The notes under the pieces: generated by a model
The model's database searches: none
The model's input: the letters and a program-made list of their open reading frames with translations, nothing else
What the model was told of the DNA's origin: nothing
Assembly: GCF_021654135.1 (NCBI RefSeq)
Contig: NZ_JAKGSD010000059.1
Span: 1-50,371 of the forward strand
Direction: 5' to 3'
DNA length: 50,371 nt
DNA from: Amycolatopsis tucumanensis
GTDB lineage: Bacteria > Actinomycetota > Actinomycetes > Mycobacteriales > Pseudonocardiaceae
Position numbers and translations under genes: made by a program
Part shown: positions 15,524 to 23,257 of the stretch, in pieces
Position numbering within the stretch: the first letter of the stretch is position 1
Layout: each line of letters starts with the position of its first letter

Positions 15524-17314
15524 TTGCGGGGGCCGTCGAACCAGCCCGCCTGGGTGCGGCCCGCGGTGCTCGCGCTGCTGGCCGCGACCGCGGTGCTCTA
15601 CCTGTGGAATCTGACCGCCTCCGGCTACGGCAACAGCTTCTACGCCGCCGCGGTCCAGGCCGGCAGCCAGGACCTGAAGGCCTGGCTGTTCGGCTCGCTG
15701 GACTCCGGCAACTCGATCACCGTCGACAAACCACCCGCCGCGCTGTGGGTCGCGGTGGCCTTCGCGCGGATCTTCGGCTTCTCCAGCTTCACCGTGCTGG
15801 CGCCACAGGCGCTGATGGGTGTCGCCTCGGTCGGACTGCTGTACACGACCGTGAAGCGGATGTCCGGACCCGTCGTCGGGTTGTTCGCGGGCGCCGCGTT
15901 CGCGCTGACCCCGGTGGCCGTGCTGATGTTCCGGTTCGACAACCCGGACGCGCTGCTGGTGCTACTGCTCGTGGCGGGCGCGTACTGCACGGTGCGCGCC
16001 ACCGAGAAGGCGAGTGGGAAGTGGCTGGCGCTGGCCGGTGTCGCGATCGGGTTCGCGTTCCTGACCAAGATGATGCAGGCGTTCCTGGTGCTGCCGGCGT
16101 TCGCACTGGTGTACCTGGTGGCCGCGCCGGCCTCGCTGCGGCGTCGCCTGCTGCACCTGCTCGGCGCGCTCGTCGCCGTCGTCGTGTCGGCCGGGTGGTA
16201 CGTCGCGCTGGTGGAGATCTGGCCCGCGTCTTCGCGTCCCTACATCGGCGGTTCGACGACCAACAGCCTGCTGGAGCTGGCGCTCGGCTACAACGGCCTG
16301 GGCCGGATCTTCGGCGGCGACGGCAACACGGGCGGAGGCGGCGGCGCCGGATTCGGCGGCAGCACCGGCCTGTTCCGGATGTTCAACTCCGCCTTCGGCA
16401 CCGAGATCTCCTGGCTGCTCCCCGCCGCGGCGCTCGGCCTGGTCGCCGGGCTGTGGTTCACCCGCCGCGCGCCGCGCACCGACAAGACCCGGCTGTCGCT
16501 GCTGCTGTGGGGCGGCTGGCTGGTCATCACCGCGGGCGTGTTCAGCTTCATGAGCGGCACCGTCCACCCGTACTACTCGGTGGCGCTGGCCCCGGCGATC
16601 GCCGCGCTGGTCGCGATCGCGGGCAAGGCGCTGTGGCAGGGCCGGGCGAACTCCTCCGCCCGGGCGGTGCTGGCCGGCATGGTCGCGGTGACCGCGGTGT
16701 GGGACTACATCCTGCTCGCCCGCACCCCGGACTACCTGCCGTGGCTGAAGTTCGTGGTCGTCGCGCTCGGGCTGGTCGTGTCGACCGGGCTGCTGGCCGG
16801 GGCCACTCAGTTCCGGCGGATCGGCGCGGTGCTGATCACCGCCGCGGTGCTGGTGTTCGGGCTCGGCGGCGCGGCCTACGCGGTGACCACCGCGAGCGTC
16901 GCGCACAACGGCTCGACCCCGGCGTCCGGCCCGGGCAGCAGCGCGATGGCCGGCAGCGTGATGGGCGCCGGCCCGGGCAGGGAGACGTCCTCGGCGGAAC
17001 TGACGACGCTGCTGTCGCAGACCACGACCAGGTGGGCGGCGGCGGTCAGCGGGTCACAGCAGGCCGCGAGCCTGGAGCTGGCGACCGGCAAGGCCGTCAT
17101 CGCGATCGGCGGCTGGGACGGCAGCGACGACTCGCCGACGCTGGAGCAGTTCCAGGCCTACGTCGCCGCCGGCGAGATCAAGTACTACATCGCCGACGGG
17201 CAGGGCATGCGCGGCTCCGGTGAGACGTCGTCCAGCGAGATCCAGGCGTGGGTCGCCGCGAACTTCACCGCCACGACCGTCGGCGGCACCACGGTGTACC
17301 TGCTGAGCTCATAA
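15524..17314 (+). CDS. GT39-type membrane glycosyltransferase (ArnT/YkcB-like), copy 2
   Basis: A paralogue of the gene at 12223 with the same layout: catalytic ITVDKPPAALW, LTPVAVLMFRFDNPDALLV, about eleven helices, a Gly-rich loop (NTGGGGGAGFGG) within the membrane domain and an extracytoplasmic C-terminal domain. The only in-frame start in this frame is a TTG at 15524 with no ribosome site, giving 596 residues. The probable real start is the ATG at 15429 with a frameshift between. It ends 78 bases before the PP2C gene. Two GT39 enzymes sharing one GT2 donor synthase suggests two acceptors or sequential transfers. Confidence 0.9.
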   Translation: MRGPSNQPAWVRPAVLALLAATAVLYLWNLTASGYGNSFYAAAVQAGSQDLKAWLFGSLDSGNSITVDKPPAALWVAVAFARIFGFSSFTVLAPQALMGVASVGLLYTTVKRMSGPVVGLFAGAAFALTPVAVLMFRFDNPDALLVLLLVAGAYCTVRATEKASGKWLALAGVAIGFAFLTKMMQAFLVLPAFALVYLVAAPASLRRRLLHLLGALVAVVVSAGWYVALVEIWPASSRPYIGGSTTNSLLELALGYNGLGRIFGGDGNTGGGGGAGFGGSTGLFRMFNSAFGTEISWLLPAAALGLVAGLWFTRRAPRTDKTRLSLLLWGGWLVITAGVFSFMSGTVHPYYSVALAPAIAALVAIAGKALWQGRANSSARAVLAGMVAVTAVWDYILLARTPDYLPWLKFVVVALGLVVSTGLLAGATQFRRIGAVLITAAVLVFGLGGAAYAVTTASVAHNGSTPASGPGSSAMAGSVMGAGPGRETSSAELTTLLSQTTTRWAAAVSGSQQAASLELATGKAVIAIGGWDGSDDSPTLEQFQAYVAAGEIKYYIADGQGMRGSGETSSSEIQAWVAANFTATTVGGTTVYLLSS

Positions 17315-17321
17315 CTGGGCT

Positions 17322-17374
17322 TCACGCTGATCTCAGCCTGAGCACAGGCGGGCGGTCGACAGTGGAGGTATAAC
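17322..17374 (+). promoter_or_regulatory. Phased repeat array and -10 of the PP2C gene
   Basis: TCACGC (17322), TCAGCC (17333) and ACAGGC (17344) are phased at 11 bases and overlap the expected -35. TATAAC at 17369-17374 is a good -10. AAGGAGG and the ATG at 17393 follow. The layout fits activation by the regulator proposed for the other CACAG arrays. Confidence 0.5.
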
Positions 17375-17392
17375 AGCACGAAGGAGGCCACC

Positions 17393-18112
17393 ATGCACCG
17401 CCTCACCACCAGCCCCGTGTGGGCCACCGCGACCACCCGCGGCCCGCGTTCGGTGAACGCCGACGCCACCGCGGCCTACACCGACCCGAGCACCGGGGAG
17501 GTCGTGTTCGCCCTCGCCGACGGCGTGGGCGACGAGCCGAGCGCCGCGCGGGCCGCCCAGGTCGCCGTCGCCACCGCCGTCCAGGTGCCCGCGTCGCAGG
17601 GGCCTGCCGCCGCGCTGGCCGCGGCGCAGCGGGCGGTCCGCGCCGAGCCGGCGGGCGACTGCGTGCTGGTGGTCGCGACGCCCGTCGACGGCGGTTACCG
17701 CGTCGGGTGGGTCGGCGACGTGCGGGCCTACGCCTGGAACGGCGACTCGCTGCGGCAGCTGACCAGGGACCACACGCTGGCGCAGTACTTCCGCGATCGT
17801 GGCCAGGTGCCCACCCCCAGGATGGAGCACCTGGTCACGACCAGCGTGCGGACGGCGCGCCCGGACGAGTTCGGCCACGCCGACGCGAGGGGTCCCGCGG
17901 GGCTGCTGCTGACCAGCGACGGCGTCCACAAGGTCCTGACCCGCGCCGCGATGGCCGAGCTGCTGCGCGTGCCGTCGAACAGCGCGCAGGCGCTGGTGGA
18001 CGCGGCGCTGGCGGCGGGCGGCCACGACAACGCGACCGCCCTGATGGCCGACCTGGCGCCCGCCCTGCCCGACCTGACCACCACCCCGCTGCCCACGGTC
18101 ACCCCCGCCTGA
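17393..18112 (+). CDS. PP2C-family Ser/Thr phosphatase
   Basis: A 239-residue metal-dependent phosphatase reversing Ser/Thr kinase signalling in the cytoplasm. Family motifs are ALADGVGD (metal Asp-Gly) at ~41-48, VLVVATPVDGGYRVGWVGDVRA in two parts at ~99-120, LLTSDGVHK at ~178-186 and GGHDNATAL at ~207-215. The conserved N-terminal N[QE]D is NAD here, a mild departure. AAGGAGG precedes the ATG by six bases. It is followed after 12 bases by the YbjN gene and preceded by a phased regulator array, linking it to the glycosyltransferase locus. No transmembrane segment. Confidence 0.9.
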   Translation: MHRLTTSPVWATATTRGPRSVNADATAAYTDPSTGEVVFALADGVGDEPSAARAAQVAVATAVQVPASQGPAAALAAAQRAVRAEPAGDCVLVVATPVDGGYRVGWVGDVRAYAWNGDSLRQLTRDHTLAQYFRDRGQVPTPRMEHLVTTSVRTARPDEFGHADARGPAGLLLTSDGVHKVLTRAAMAELLRVPSNSAQALVDAALAAGGHDNATALMADLAPALPDLTTTPLPTVTPA

Positions 18113-18124
18113 CAGGATCTCCGG

Positions 18125-18565
18125 ATGACCACCGAGATCGTCGTTCCCGACCAGGCCTTCGTCGAGCGGCTGCTGGAGGAGATGGGGCTGGAGTACGGCC
18201 TCGACGAGGACGGCGATCTCGGCGCCCCGTGGGAGCACTTCCGGATGTACTTCGTGTTCCGCGGCGCGGACGAGGGACGGACCTTCGCCGTGCGCACCTT
18301 CTACGACCGCCGCCACGCGATCGAGGCCAAGCCGCACCTCCTGGAACTCCTCGACGACTGGAACCGCCGCACGCTGTGGCCGAAGGTGTACAGCCACACC
18401 GGCGACGACGGTGCGGTCACGCTGGTCGGTGAGGCGATGATGCTGATCGGCGCCGGCGTCACGGTGGAGCACTTCGTGACCACCACCGCCACCTGGATCC
18501 ACGCGTCCGTCGAGTTCGACACGTGGCTCGTGGAGCAGCACCGCCTGCTCACCGACGAGACGTAG
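18125..18565 (+). CDS. YbjN-domain protein
   Basis: A 146-residue acidic protein with the YbjN/type III chaperone-like fold pattern: an N-terminal helix (FVERLLEEMGLEYGLDEDGD), then RMYFVFRG, AVRTFYDRR, LLDDWNRRTLWPKVY and a C-terminal helix. Members are small adaptors or chaperones of uncertain role. It follows the PP2C gene by 12 bases, probably in one transcript, and converges on the beta-glucosidase gene. No catalytic residues can be proposed. Confidence 0.85.
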   Translation: MTTEIVVPDQAFVERLLEEMGLEYGLDEDGDLGAPWEHFRMYFVFRGADEGRTFAVRTFYDRRHAIEAKPHLLELLDDWNRRTLWPKVYSHTGDDGAVTLVGEAMMLIGAGVTVEHFVTTTATWIHASVEFDTWLVEQHRLLTDET

Positions 18566-18571
18566 CACCCG

Positions 18572-19984
18572 TCACCCGCGGACCGGCGGCACCGCGTTGT
18601 CGCGGATCACGTCGGCGTAGAAGTGGGCGCTGCGCTTCATCGTGCGGACCTGCGTCCGGTAGTCCACGTGCACCAGCCCGAAGCGCTTCGAGTACCCCTC
18701 CGCCCACTCGAAGTTGTCCAGCAGCGACCAGTACGAGAACCCCCGCAGGTCGACCCCCTGCGCGAGCGCCGCGTGCGCCGCCCGCAGGTGGGCGGCCAGG
18801 AACTCGACCCGCTCGACGTCGTCGATCCAGCCGTCCGGCCGCACGGAGTCGTCGTAGGCCGCGCCGTTTTCCGTGACGTACAACGGCACCGCCGGGTACT
18901 CGCGGTGCACCCGCACCAGCGTCTCGGTCAGCCCCTCCGGCTGCACGAACCACCCCGAGTGCGTCACCGACGCCGCCGTGTCGGGCACGAACCCGATCCC
19001 GTCCGCGCCAACCCACTCCAGCCCGCCCGGCTCGACCCCTGGCCGCAGCGTGCCGGTGACCTCGTAGCCGCGGTAGTAGTTGATCCCCATCTGGTCGATC
19101 GGCGCCCCGATCAGCGCCAGGTCCCCGTCCCGCACGCAGGCGCCGAGGCCGAACGGCTCCAGGTCCGCCAGCAGGTCCTCCGGGTACCGCCCACGCAGCA
19201 CCGGGTCGAGGAACAGTCGGTTCTGCAACCCGTCCACCCGCCGCGCCGCGTCGCGGTCCGCCGCCGACGACGGGTCCTCCGCCCGCACCGGGTACAGGTT
19301 CAGCGTGATGCCCGCCTGCGCCCGCGGCGCGCGCCGCCGGATCTCGGCGAGGCCGAGGCCGTGCGCGAGCAGCAGGTGGTGCGCCGCCGCGACCGCCGCG
19401 CGCGGCTCCTGCCTGCCCGGCGCGTGGATCCCCTTGGCGTAGCCCAGAAACGCCGAGCACCACGGTTCGTTCAGCGTGGACCAGAACGGCACCCGGTCGC
19501 CCAGCCGCTCGGCGGCCGACGCGGCGAACTCGGCGAACCGGTGGGCGGTGTCGCGTGCGGCCCATCCGCCGCGCTCCTCCAGCGCCTGCGGCAGGTCGAA
19601 GTGGTAGAGCGTCGCCCACGGGGTGATCCCCCGCTCCAGCAACGAGTCCACCAGCCGCTCGTAGAAGTCCAGCCCCGCCGGGTTGACCGCGCCGCCGTCC
19701 GGGCGCACCCGGGACCAGGCCAGCGAGAACCGGTACACCCCGAGCCCGAGTTCGGCCATCAGCGCGACGTCGTCCCGGAAGCGGTGGTAGTGGTCGGCGG
19801 CAGGCTCTCCGGTGTCACCGCCCGCGACCGCGCCCGGACGACGGCAGAACGCGTCCCAGATCGAGTCGGTGCGACCGTCCACAGTGGTCGCCCCCTCGAT
19901 CTGGAAGGCCGCCGTGCTGACCCCCCACGCGAACCCGGGCGGGAACTCCAGCCCGGCGGTGACCTCTTCACCCAGAACCGACAT
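18572..19984 (-). CDS. bglC: Beta-glucosidase, glycoside hydrolase family 1
   Basis: Cytoplasmic retaining glucosidase that splits imported cellobiose or cello-oligosaccharides to glucose. The 470 residues carry the GH1 acid/base in LNEPW (Glu173) and the nucleophile in VTENG (Glu372). The N-terminal signature FAWGVSTAAFQIEG and the sugar-contact segment LLDNFEWAEGY are also present. There is no signal peptide, matching intracellular action. The ATG lies two bases beyond the cebG stop, so translation is coupled. It is the last gene of cebE-cebF-cebG-bglC, the same order as the Streptomyces cellobiose operon. Confidence 0.96.
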   Translation of the reverse strand: MSVLGEEVTAGLEFPPGFAWGVSTAAFQIEGATTVDGRTDSIWDAFCRRPGAVAGGDTGEPAADHYHRFRDDVALMAELGLGVYRFSLAWSRVRPDGGAVNPAGLDFYERLVDSLLERGITPWATLYHFDLPQALEERGGWAARDTAHRFAEFAASAAERLGDRVPFWSTLNEPWCSAFLGYAKGIHAPGRQEPRAAVAAAHHLLLAHGLGLAEIRRRAPRAQAGITLNLYPVRAEDPSSAADRDAARRVDGLQNRLFLDPVLRGRYPEDLLADLEPFGLGACVRDGDLALIGAPIDQMGINYYRGYEVTGTLRPGVEPGGLEWVGADGIGFVPDTAASVTHSGWFVQPEGLTETLVRVHREYPAVPLYVTENGAAYDDSVRPDGWIDDVERVEFLAAHLRAAHAALAQGVDLRGFSYWSLLDNFEWAEGYSKRFGLVHVDYRTQVRTMKRSAHFYADVIRDNAVPPVRG

Positions 19985-19986
19985 GC

Positions 19987-20829
19987 TCACCCTTTCACCG
20001 CGCCCTGCATGATCCCGGACACGATCTGGCGCCCGAGCAGCAGGAAGACGATCAGAACCGGAATGGTCGCCAGCGTGGTCCCGGCCAGCACCAGCGAATA
20101 GTCGACGTAGTGGCCGCTCTGCAGCTTTTCCAGCGCCACCTGCACGGTGGGGTTGCCCGCGTCGAGCACGATCAGCGGCCACAGGAAGTCGTTCCACGAC
20201 ATCATGAACGTGAACATCGCGAGCACCGCGGCCGCCGGGCGGATCGCGGGCAGGCAGACGTGCACGAAGGTCCCGAACACGCTGCACCCGTCCACCCGCG
20301 CGGCCTCGATCAGCTCGTACGGCACGGCGTCCACGATGTACTGGCGCATCCAGAACACCCCGAACGCGGTGACCAGGTTCGGCACGATCACCGCCTGCAG
20401 GTGCCCGGCCCAGCCGAGCTCGGACATCATGATGAACAGCGGGATCACGCCCAGCTGCGTGGGCACCGCGAGCGTCACCACGATGAACACGAACAGCCCG
20501 TTCGAGCCGCGGAACCGCATCTTGGCGAAGGCGAACCCGGCGAGCGCGGAGAACAGCACGGTCGTCAGCGTCACCGTGCCTGCCACGATCACGCTGTTGC
20601 CCAGCGCCTTCCAGAACGGCACCGCGTCGAACACGCGGACGGCGTTGGCCCAGAAGTTCCCGCCCGGCAGCAGCGACGGCAGGTGGTCCGACAGCATGCC
20701 GGTGTCGCGGCTGGCCACCAGGAACGACCAGTAGAACGGGAACAGCGAACCCGCGACGAACGCGATCAGCGTGGCGTAGACGAAGAAGCGCGAACCGCCG
20801 CGCCCGCGCGGGAATCTCAGTGTGGTCAT
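19987..20829 (-). CDS. cebG: Cello-oligosaccharide ABC transporter permease CebG
   Basis: Second membrane subunit of a carbohydrate-uptake-1 importer. The 280 residues form six helices with the cytoplasmic EAA loop (EAARVDGCSVFGTFVHVCLP) that docks the ATPase; MalG-type length and topology. The ATG overlaps the cebF stop (ATGA). No ATPase gene is present, as in Streptomyces, where a shared MsiK-type ATPase is encoded elsewhere. Substrate assignment rests on the operator and the neighbouring glucosidase. Confidence 0.95.
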   Translation of the reverse strand: MTTLRFPRGRGGSRFFVYATLIAFVAGSLFPFYWSFLVASRDTGMLSDHLPSLLPGGNFWANAVRVFDAVPFWKALGNSVIVAGTVTLTTVLFSALAGFAFAKMRFRGSNGLFVFIVVTLAVPTQLGVIPLFIMMSELGWAGHLQAVIVPNLVTAFGVFWMRQYIVDAVPYELIEAARVDGCSVFGTFVHVCLPAIRPAAAVLAMFTFMMSWNDFLWPLIVLDAGNPTVQVALEKLQSGHYVDYSLVLAGTTLATIPVLIVFLLLGRQIVSGIMQGAVKG

Positions 20830-21806
20830 CGTTTCAGTCCCGTCGTCGCGGCGACCCGCCGGGTGATCAGGAAGTTGACCAGCGCGATGAGGACGATCAG
20901 CAGGAACAGCAGCCACGCGATCGCCGAGGCGTAGCCGAGGTCGAAGCCCTCGAACGCCGACTGGTACAGGTACAGCGTCAGGGTCTGGAACTGGTGCTGC
21001 GAACCGCCGTTGTTCGACCCGGGCATCGCGTCGAACAACTTGGGCTCGGTGAAGATCTGCAGCCCGCCGATCGTCGAGGTGACCACCACGAAGATCAGCG
21101 TGGGCTTCAGCATCGGCAGCGTGATGGAGAAGAACCGGCGGACCGCGCCGGCCCCGTCGACCACCGCCGCCTCGTACACGTCCCGCGGCAGCGCCTGCAT
21201 CGCCGCCAGCACGATCAGCGCGTTGTAGCCGGTCCAGCGCCAGTTGACCATCGTCGCGATCGCCAGGTGGCTGGCGAACCGGTTGGCCTGCCACTCCACC
21301 CGGTCCAGCCCCACCGCCTCCAGCATCGCGTTGACCAGCCCGTACCGCGGGCCGAACAGGTTCGCGAAGATGATGCCGAGCGCGACGAGGCTGGCCGAGT
21401 AGGGCAGCAGGATCCCGACCCGCCAGCTCGCCGGGAAGCGCAGCCGCAGCGACAGCAGCGCCGCGAGCAGGATCGCGATCACCAGCTGCGGCCCGCTGGA
21501 GAGCACGAAGATCGAGATCGTGTTCACGACCGCGTTCCAGAACTGCGCGTCGCCGAGCAGCGTCACGAAGTTCTCCAACCCGACGAACTTCGGGTCGTCG
21601 TCGCCGATCTCCCAGTCGAACAGCGACACGTAACCCGTGTAGAGCAGGGGGAACAGGCCGGTCAGGCCGAACACCACGAAGAACGGCGCGATGTAGAGGT
21701 ACGGCGAAAACCTGACGTCCCAGCGCGACAACCGTTGCCGCAGCGTCGGTCTCACCGGTTCCGGCGGCACGTCCTGCCGCGGTGGTTTTTCGGCCACAGT
21801 GGTCAT
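20826..21806 (-). CDS. cebF: Cello-oligosaccharide ABC transporter permease CebF
   Basis: First membrane subunit of the importer (MalF type). The 326 residues have a cytoplasmic N-terminal tail, six helices starting with YLYIAPFFVVFGLTGLFPLL, and the EAA loop EAAVVDGAGAVRRFFSITLP. The ATG at 21806 lies 19 bases downstream of the cebE stop; its end overlaps the cebG start. Both suggest one transcript from the CebR-controlled promoter. Confidence 0.95.
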   Translation of the reverse strand: MTTVAEKPPRQDVPPEPVRPTLRQRLSRWDVRFSPYLYIAPFFVVFGLTGLFPLLYTGYVSLFDWEIGDDDPKFVGLENFVTLLGDAQFWNAVVNTISIFVLSSGPQLVIAILLAALLSLRLRFPASWRVGILLPYSASLVALGIIFANLFGPRYGLVNAMLEAVGLDRVEWQANRFASHLAIATMVNWRWTGYNALIVLAAMQALPRDVYEAAVVDGAGAVRRFFSITLPMLKPTLIFVVVTSTIGGLQIFTEPKLFDAMPGSNNGGSQHQFQTLTLYLYQSAFEGFDLGYASAIAWLLFLLIVLIALVNFLITRRVAATTGLKR

Positions 21807-21825
21807 CGGCCCGTTCCCCCTGCGC

Positions 21826-23115
21826 TCACTTCACGATCTTCTTGGCTTCGTCGACCACCTGCCGCCAGGCCTGGCCGGGTGGTGTCCCCTGCTCGACGGC
21901 CTGCAGCGCCGGGCTGGTGACGTTCTCCTGGATCTGGCCGTCGCCGGGACCCTTGTACTGCGCGCGGGTCACCTTCTTGGCCTGCTCGGAGTAGAGCTCG
22001 CCGACCTTGGTGTCGCCGAAGTACGGCTCGGTCTGCTGCAGCAGCTGCGGCGAGGTGAGCGCCTGCGTCTGGCTCGGGAAGTTGCCGCGCGCCTGGAACG
22101 CCTTGAGCTGCTGCTCCGGCGCGGTCAGCCACGCCGCGAACTCCGCGGCCTCCTTCGGGTGCTGGCTCTGCTTGGGCACCGTCAGGTACGAGCCGCCCCA
22201 GTTGCCGCCGCCGTTGGGGAACGCGTCGGTGACCGCCCACTTGCCCGCGTTGCCGGGACCGGCGTTCTCCTCGACCACGCCGAGCATCCACGACGGGCAC
22301 ACCGTGGTGGCGAAGGATCCCTGCTGGAACCCGGTCTTCCACTCGTTGCCGAACGCGATGAGCTTCGCGGACTGGCCGCGCTGGATGGCGCCGGTGATGC
22401 GGTCCCAGGCCGCCTTGATGCCCGGGTTCGTCTCGATGGTGAGGTTGTCGTTGCGGTCCAGGTAACCGGTTTCGAGCTGGTTGACCATCGAGTTGTACAG
22501 CTGCGAGGACGCGTCGAACCACGCCTTGCCACCGGTGCGCTGCACGTACTGGTCGCCGGCCGCGAAGTAGGACTCCCAGGTCGCGAAGAGCGACTTGACG
22601 CCCTCGGGATCGGACGGCAGGCCGGCGGCCTGCAGCAGGTCCTTGCGGTAGCACAGGGCCAGCGGGCCGATGTCGGTGCCGTAGCCGATCAGGCGGCCGT
22701 CGGAGTCCTTGCCCGCCTCGTACTTCCAGTTCAGCCACCGGTCCGGGGTCACGTCCTTGGGACCGATCTCGGTGAGGTCGTTGAACTTGGACGACTTGTC
22801 GATGATGTCGGAGAAGTGGCCCTCCTCGACCGCGACCACGTCCTCCAGCCCGTTGCCCGCGGCCAGCTTCGTGATCAGGTTCTGGTGGTAGGGGCCGCCC
22901 TCGCCGGTCTTGTGGTGGGTGATCTTGATGTTGGGGTGCAGGCGTTCGTACTCGGTGATCAGGTCTTCGTAGCCGAATTCGGTGAAGGTGCCGATGGACA
23001 GCTCGATCCGCCCGTCGCCGGACGTCCCGGACGAGCCGCCGCCACAGGCGGCCAGGCTCGCGCCCAGCACCGCCAGTCCGATCGCGAAGCTCACGCCCTT
23101 GTGAAGATGTCGCAC
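21826..23115 (-). CDS. cebE: Cello-oligosaccharide-binding lipoprotein CebE
   Basis: Substrate-binding protein anchored outside the membrane. A signal peptide ends in the lipobox LAAC (Cys24), followed by a Gly/Ser-rich spacer. The mature protein has the cluster-B sugar-binding fold pattern, with ITEYERLHPNIKITHHKTGE at ~50-70, EGHFSDIIDKSSKFNDLTEIG and many aromatic residues. At 429 residues its length is normal. First gene of the operon; its promoter (TTGACA on the minus strand, 23204-23209) is followed by a perfect CebR-type operator. Confidence 0.95.
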   Translation of the reverse strand: MRHLHKGVSFAIGLAVLGASLAACGGGSSGTSGDGRIELSIGTFTEFGYEDLITEYERLHPNIKITHHKTGEGGPYHQNLITKLAAGNGLEDVVAVEEGHFSDIIDKSSKFNDLTEIGPKDVTPDRWLNWKYEAGKDSDGRLIGYGTDIGPLALCYRKDLLQAAGLPSDPEGVKSLFATWESYFAAGDQYVQRTGGKAWFDASSQLYNSMVNQLETGYLDRNDNLTIETNPGIKAAWDRITGAIQRGQSAKLIAFGNEWKTGFQQGSFATTVCPSWMLGVVEENAGPGNAGKWAVTDAFPNGGGNWGGSYLTVPKQSQHPKEAAEFAAWLTAPEQQLKAFQARGNFPSQTQALTSPQLLQQTEPYFGDTKVGELYSEQAKKVTRAQYKGPGDGQIQENVTSPALQAVEQGTPPGQAWRQVVDEAKKIVK

Positions 23116-23155
23116 GTCGATTCCCTAACTCGTGGGGTTCCAGGGAGGGAGATTA

Positions 23156-23169
23156 TGGGAGCGCTCCCA
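23156..23169. promoter_or_regulatory. CebR operator O1
   Basis: TGGGAGCGCTCCCA, a perfect 14-base palindrome identical to the published Streptomyces CebR box. It lies between the cebE promoter and start codon, where bound repressor would block transcription until cellobiose or cellotriose releases it. Confidence 0.92.
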
Positions 23170-23222
23170 GAACGGGCTTGAGTGTGTCCCTAGTCACGAG
23201 CCGTGTCAAGATGCGCTATTCT

Positions 23223-23236
23223 TGGAAGCGCTCCCA
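23223..23236. promoter_or_regulatory. CebR operator O2
   Basis: TGGAAGCGCTCCCA differs from O1 at one position. It directly follows a -10-like TATTCT (23217-23222) preceded at 17 bases by TCACGA, and lies just before cebR, so it probably gives autoregulation. The two operators are 67 bases apart, which would allow looping. Confidence 0.85.
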
Positions 23237-23257
23237 TCGATGGCGGAAGGTGACCCG

